Shown: positions 61,530 to 64,000 of the stretch, piece after piece
Numbering within the stretch: the first letter of the stretch is position 1
How the letters are laid out: every line of letters begins with the position of its first letter
From: Arthrobacter sp. N199823
GTDB lineage: Bacteria; Actinomycetota; Actinomycetes; Actinomycetales; Micrococcaceae
Length of the DNA: 64,000 nt
Assembly: GCF_002929705.1 (NCBI RefSeq)
Contig: NZ_PJIN01000005.1
Location: 186,001 to 250,000 of the forward strand
Direction: 5' to 3'
The notes under the pieces: model-generated
Database searches by the model: none
Seen by the model: only the letters and a program-made list of their open reading frames with translations
What the model was told of the DNA's origin: nothing
Program-made: the position numbers and the translations under genes

Positions 61530-62342
61530 ATGCTCGACGTGACTACCAACAGTGCCGAGGCCACCTCGAGCGCTGCACCACACCACGGCGAGGCAGCCTT
61601 CTTTGACGTGGACAACACCCTGATGAAGGGTGCCAGCCTGTTCCATGTGGCCCGCAAGATGTACCAAAAGCGCGCCTTCACGCTGCACGATGTTGCCGGA
61701 TTCGCCTGGAAGCAGGCCAAATTCATCCTGCGTGGCGAAAACATGAATGACGTCCACTCCGTGCAGGACTCTGCGCAAAAACTGGCTGCCGGGATCAGTA
61801 CCGAATTCATCCGCCAACTCGGCGAAGAGGTCTATGACGAGATGATCGTCTCCAAGATCTGGCCCGGCACCAAAGCACTTACTCAGGAGCACCTCAAGTC
61901 AGGCCGCCAGGTGTGGCTGGTCACCGCCACCCCGGTAGAAGTTGCCGCAGTCATTGCCTCCCGGCTGCATCTGACGGGGGCCTTGGGCACCGTCGCCGAG
62001 AGCGAGGACGGCATCTACACGGGCCATCTTGTGGGCGAGATCCTGCATGGGGCCGCCAAGGGGCGCGCCATTGAAGCCCTGGCGCTCACCGAGGGCCTGG
62101 ATCTGTCCCGTTGCTGGGCGTACAGCGATTCCTACAACGACATCCCCCTGCTGACCGCCGTGGGCAATCCCATAGCCATCAATCCGGATGCGAAGCTGCG
62201 CAAGCATGCCCGGGACAACAACTGGCCCATCTACGACTACCGCTCAGGACGGCGTGCGGCCACGCTAGGGCTCAAGGCGGCCACGGTCGCCGGAGGAGTC
62301 TACGGGCTCTGGAAGGGCGTCTCCATGGTCCGCAAGCGCTAA
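61530..62342 (+). CDS. HAD-IB family phosphatase (SerB-like)
   Basis: A 270-residue HAD hydrolase. Motif I is FFDVDNTL (nucleophile Asp26), motif II WLVTATP, a Lys in HGAAKGRAIEAL, and motif III YSDSYNDIPLL. The C-terminus has a hydrophobic stretch (about 250-265). It resembles mycobacterial Rv0505c-type proteins next to the glutaredoxin-like and bS22 genes. Phosphoserine or a lipid phosphate are possible substrates. Confidence 0.9.
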   Translation: MLDVTTNSAEATSSAAPHHGEAAFFDVDNTLMKGASLFHVARKMYQKRAFTLHDVAGFAWKQAKFILRGENMNDVHSVQDSAQKLAAGISTEFIRQLGEEVYDEMIVSKIWPGTKALTQEHLKSGRQVWLVTATPVEVAAVIASRLHLTGALGTVAESEDGIYTGHLVGEILHGAAKGRAIEALALTEGLDLSRCWAYSDSYNDIPLLTAVGNPIAINPDAKLRKHARDNNWPIYDYRSGRRAATLGLKAATVAGGVYGLWKGVSMVRKR

Positions 62343-62384
62343 CTCAGCGCTGAGCGGCCACCTGGGTGCCGCCGTCGTGCATGA

Positions 62385-62424
62385 AAAAAGCACCCGGCCA
62401 CCAAAAGGTGAACGGGTGCTTTTT
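62385..62424. terminator. bidirectional intrinsic terminator
   Basis: AAAAAGCACCC at 62385-62395 pairs with GGGTGCTTTTT at 62414-62424, with GCCACC/GGTG inside. There is a U-tract on both strands, between the convergent HAD and bS22 genes. Confidence 0.9.
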
Positions 62425-62439
62425 GCGAAGAACGAAGCT

Positions 62440-62538
62440 TTACTTCTTATTGCGACGCTGGTGACGCGTCTTGCGAAGCTGCTTGCGGTGCTTCTTCTTG
62501 GACATCCGCTTGCGGCGCTTCTTAACTACTGAACCCAT
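62440..62538 (-). CDS. 30S ribosomal protein bS22 (AURKAIP1/COX24 family)
   Basis: A 32-residue, extremely basic protein that begins MGSVVKKRRKRMSKKKH and ends TRHQRRNKK. It matches the actinobacterial bS22 (Rv0500B type) seen in mycobacterial ribosomes. AGGAAC lies just upstream of ATG 62538. Its position next to a BldC-like gene is conserved in actinobacteria. Confidence 0.95.
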   Translation of the reverse strand: MGSVVKKRRKRMSKKKHRKQLRKTRHQRRNKK

Positions 62539-62652
62539 GAAAGTTCCTCACAAACTGCATAGAACAGCCTCGGTTGAGGCCGTAAACGATTAGGTCGACC
62601 GATCTCAGGAATCGGTCAAAGCCGAAAATGGATCTTTCCTAGGGTACCGCCT

Positions 62653-62907
62653 TTACCCTGCATGCGCCGAACTGGGAGGTCCTTGCGTCTTTGTGCGATC
62701 AACCACGGCGGACCGCAGGAAACTCTCGACGGCGTTTGCGGGGACCCGATATGACCTTCCGAAACGCACTGCGGGCAGCTCGCCGGCGTGCACCATCCGG
62801 TAGACGGTCATCTTCGAAACGCGCATGAGCTCGGCAACTTCTTGAACCGTCAAGAAGTTCACATCGGAGAAATTTTGCTCCTGCATCATGGTTGCCTCAG
62901 TATTCAC
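62653..62907 (-). CDS. bldC: BldC/excisionase-family MerR-like DNA-binding protein
   Basis: An 84-residue helix-turn-helix protein with FLTVQEVAELMRVSKMTVYRMVH and LPAVRFGRSYRVP. It closely resembles Streptomyces BldC and mycobacterial Rv0500A. It is upstream of bS22 on the same strand. An ATG six or seven codons downstream is also plausible. Confidence 0.9.
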   Translation of the reverse strand: MNTEATMMQEQNFSDVNFLTVQEVAELMRVSKMTVYRMVHAGELPAVRFGRSYRVPANAVESFLRSAVVDRTKTQGPPSSAHAG

Positions 62908-63022
62908 TTTCCATCACAATGGCGTCTGCTGGTGGCGGACACCTTCTGCCTTAAGCCCTAACTCTAGGGGCAGAAGACGGTTTCGGGGTAGTCATTGCCG
63001 CCGTATGACGCCCGTATCAGGC

Positions 63023-64000
63023 TCAGGCGGAGGCTACATTATTGCGGCGCGAGCGTGAGGCGTCGGCCAACTTGGCCAACACCTCCGCAGTGACCTCCCA
63101 GTCCATGCAGGCATCCGTGACGCTCTGGCCGTACACCAGCTCAGCCGTGCCCGCGGCAACCTCGTCCACGTCCAGGCGCTGTGCCCCGCCCACTAAGAAA
63201 CTTTCCAACATGACACCGGCAATGGTGTGCGCCGAGGCATCCTCGGATTCGAGCTGGGCACCAATTTCCAGGGCCACCTCGGCTTGACGGTGGTGACTTT
63301 TGCCCGAATTGGCATGGCTGGCGTCCACAATGAGGCGCGGATTAACGCCCTGGGCGGCGGCCTCGGCGGAAGCCTGCGCCACATCGGCAGCCTTGTAGTT
63401 TGGCCCCTTGCGACCGCCGCGCAAGATCACATGGGTGTCCTGGTTGCCGGCCGTGCTGACCAGTGAGGCGCGGCCTTCACCGTCAATGCCAAGAAAAGTC
63501 TGTGCCGCGCTGGCCGCGTTGCAGGCATCGAGGGAAACCTGCAGATCGCCGTCGGTGCCGTTCTTGAAGCCAACCGGCATGGACAGCCCCGAAGTGAGCT
63601 GGCGGTGAATCTGGCTTTCAGTGGTGCGCGCCCCAATGGCACCCCAAGAGATCAGCTCGGCCGTGTACTGCGGGCTGATCGGTTCCAGGAATTCGGTGCC
63701 CGTGGGCAGGCCCAGGGCCGCCACCTGCAGCAGGAAGTCGCGCGCCATTTCCAGACCCGTGGCTACATCGTGGCTGCCGTCCAGGGCCGGATCGTTGATC
63801 AGGCCCTTCCAGCCCACGGTTGTCCGCGGCTTTTCGAAGTACGCACGCATCACGATCAGCAGGTCTTCCTCGTGCTCCTTGGCCGTCTGCGCCAGGCGGC
63901 GGGCGTATTCCAAACCAGCCTTGGTGTCATGGATGGAGCACGGCCCCACCACCACCAGCAAGCGGTCATCGAGGCCGTCCATGATGGCCCGGACCTGGTC
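63023..64000 (-). CDS. aroG: class I DAHP synthase, N-terminus missing at window edge
   Basis: 325 codons are visible; the start lies beyond the right edge. The enzyme condenses phosphoenolpyruvate with erythrose 4-phosphate, the first step of aromatic biosynthesis. It has VGPCSIHD, RAYFEKPRTTVGWKG, LPTGTEFLEPI, GARTTESQ, GFKNGTDG, ILRGG and VDASHANSGK with metal and substrate ligands. It belongs to the AroF/G/H group (type I alpha); which paralogue cannot be told. Confidence 0.95.
   Translation of the reverse strand, partial: DQVRAIMDGLDDRLLVVVGPCSIHDTKAGLEYARRLAQTAKEHEEDLLIVMRAYFEKPRTTVGWKGLINDPALDGSHDVATGLEMARDFLLQVAALGLPTGTEFLEPISPQYTAELISWGAIGARTTESQIHRQLTSGLSMPVGFKNGTDGDLQVSLDACNAASAAQTFLGIDGEGRASLVSTAGNQDTHVILRGGRKGPNYKAADVAQASAEAAAQGVNPRLIVDASHANSGKSHHRQAEVALEIGAQLESEDASAHTIAGVMLESFLVGGAQRLDVDEVAAGTAELVYGQSVTDACMDWEVTAEVLAKLADASRSRRNNVASA

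Overview
The window is chromosomal DNA from a high-GC actinobacterium. Gene content and synteny point to the Micrococcaceae, close to Arthrobacter in the broad sense. The evidence is the ramB/aceA/aceB glyoxylate-shunt locus, the phosphatase/TlpA/CcdA/ResB/CcsA cytochrome c maturation cluster, a BldC-like regulator next to the 32-residue ribosomal protein bS22, Rex, RNase J, and CUT1 sugar transporters without their own ATPase. No rRNA, tRNA, CRISPR array, prophage or intact insertion sequence is visible. This looks like a core chromosome with catabolic islands.

Layout. 1-2.3 kb: an SDR / acyl-CoA dehydrogenase / APH-type kinase operon, cut by the left edge and probably for hydroxyacyl-CoA catabolism. 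2.4-4 kb: a GIY-YIG protein and a DMP19-like protein. 4.1-8.9 kb: ramB divergent from aceA and aceB. 9.1-11.2 kb: a DsbA-type oxidoreductase and an HtrA-type protease. 11.3-21.9 kb: sugar locus 1, with a CUT1 transporter, LacI and ROK regulators, and a divergent operon of two Gfo/Idh/MocA dehydrogenases and two TIM-barrel isomerase-like enzymes. 22-24.3 kb: an S4-domain protein and RNase J. 24.4-30.3 kb: a histidine kinase, response regulator and Fe3+/hexose-phosphate-type ABC importer on one strand. 30.3-32.4 kb: GNAT, a luciferase-like oxidoreductase and a tiny basic protein. 32.4-36 kb: a heterodimeric ABC exporter. 36-38.6 kb: an orphan membrane protein, a gene-poor stretch and an MBL hydrolase. 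38.9-45.3 kb: sugar locus 2, with a dehydrogenase, ThuA, a CUT1 transporter and LacI. 45.3-48.5 kb: MarR, a luciferase-like oxidoreductase, a Rossmann reductase and OsmC. 48.8-52.4 kb: an ABC-F ATPase and trimethylamine monooxygenase. 52.5-57.4 kb: cytochrome c maturation. 57.5-64 kb: YceI, two related membrane proteins, Rex, a glutaredoxin-like protein, a HAD phosphatase, bS22, a BldC-like protein and DAHP synthase, cut by the right edge.

How it works together. Both sugar loci pair a lipoprotein-dependent importer with NAD(P)-dependent dehydrogenases. They carry partner enzymes (TIM barrels, ThuA) known from pathways that oxidise intact sugars or glycosides to keto-sugars before cleavage. 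Local LacI/ROK regulators have recognisable operators nearby. Acetate or fatty-acid use is served by the glyoxylate shunt, and redox sensing by Rex.

The most distinctive feature of the non-coding DNA is its density of long hairpins. It includes several small sequence families that recur between loci. One family abuts the stop codons of two genes in the sugar locus 1 transporter operon. Two other findings deserve a second look: a near-duplicated promoter, spacer included, driving the transport and catabolic halves of sugar locus 1, and a highly structured leader upstream of tmm.
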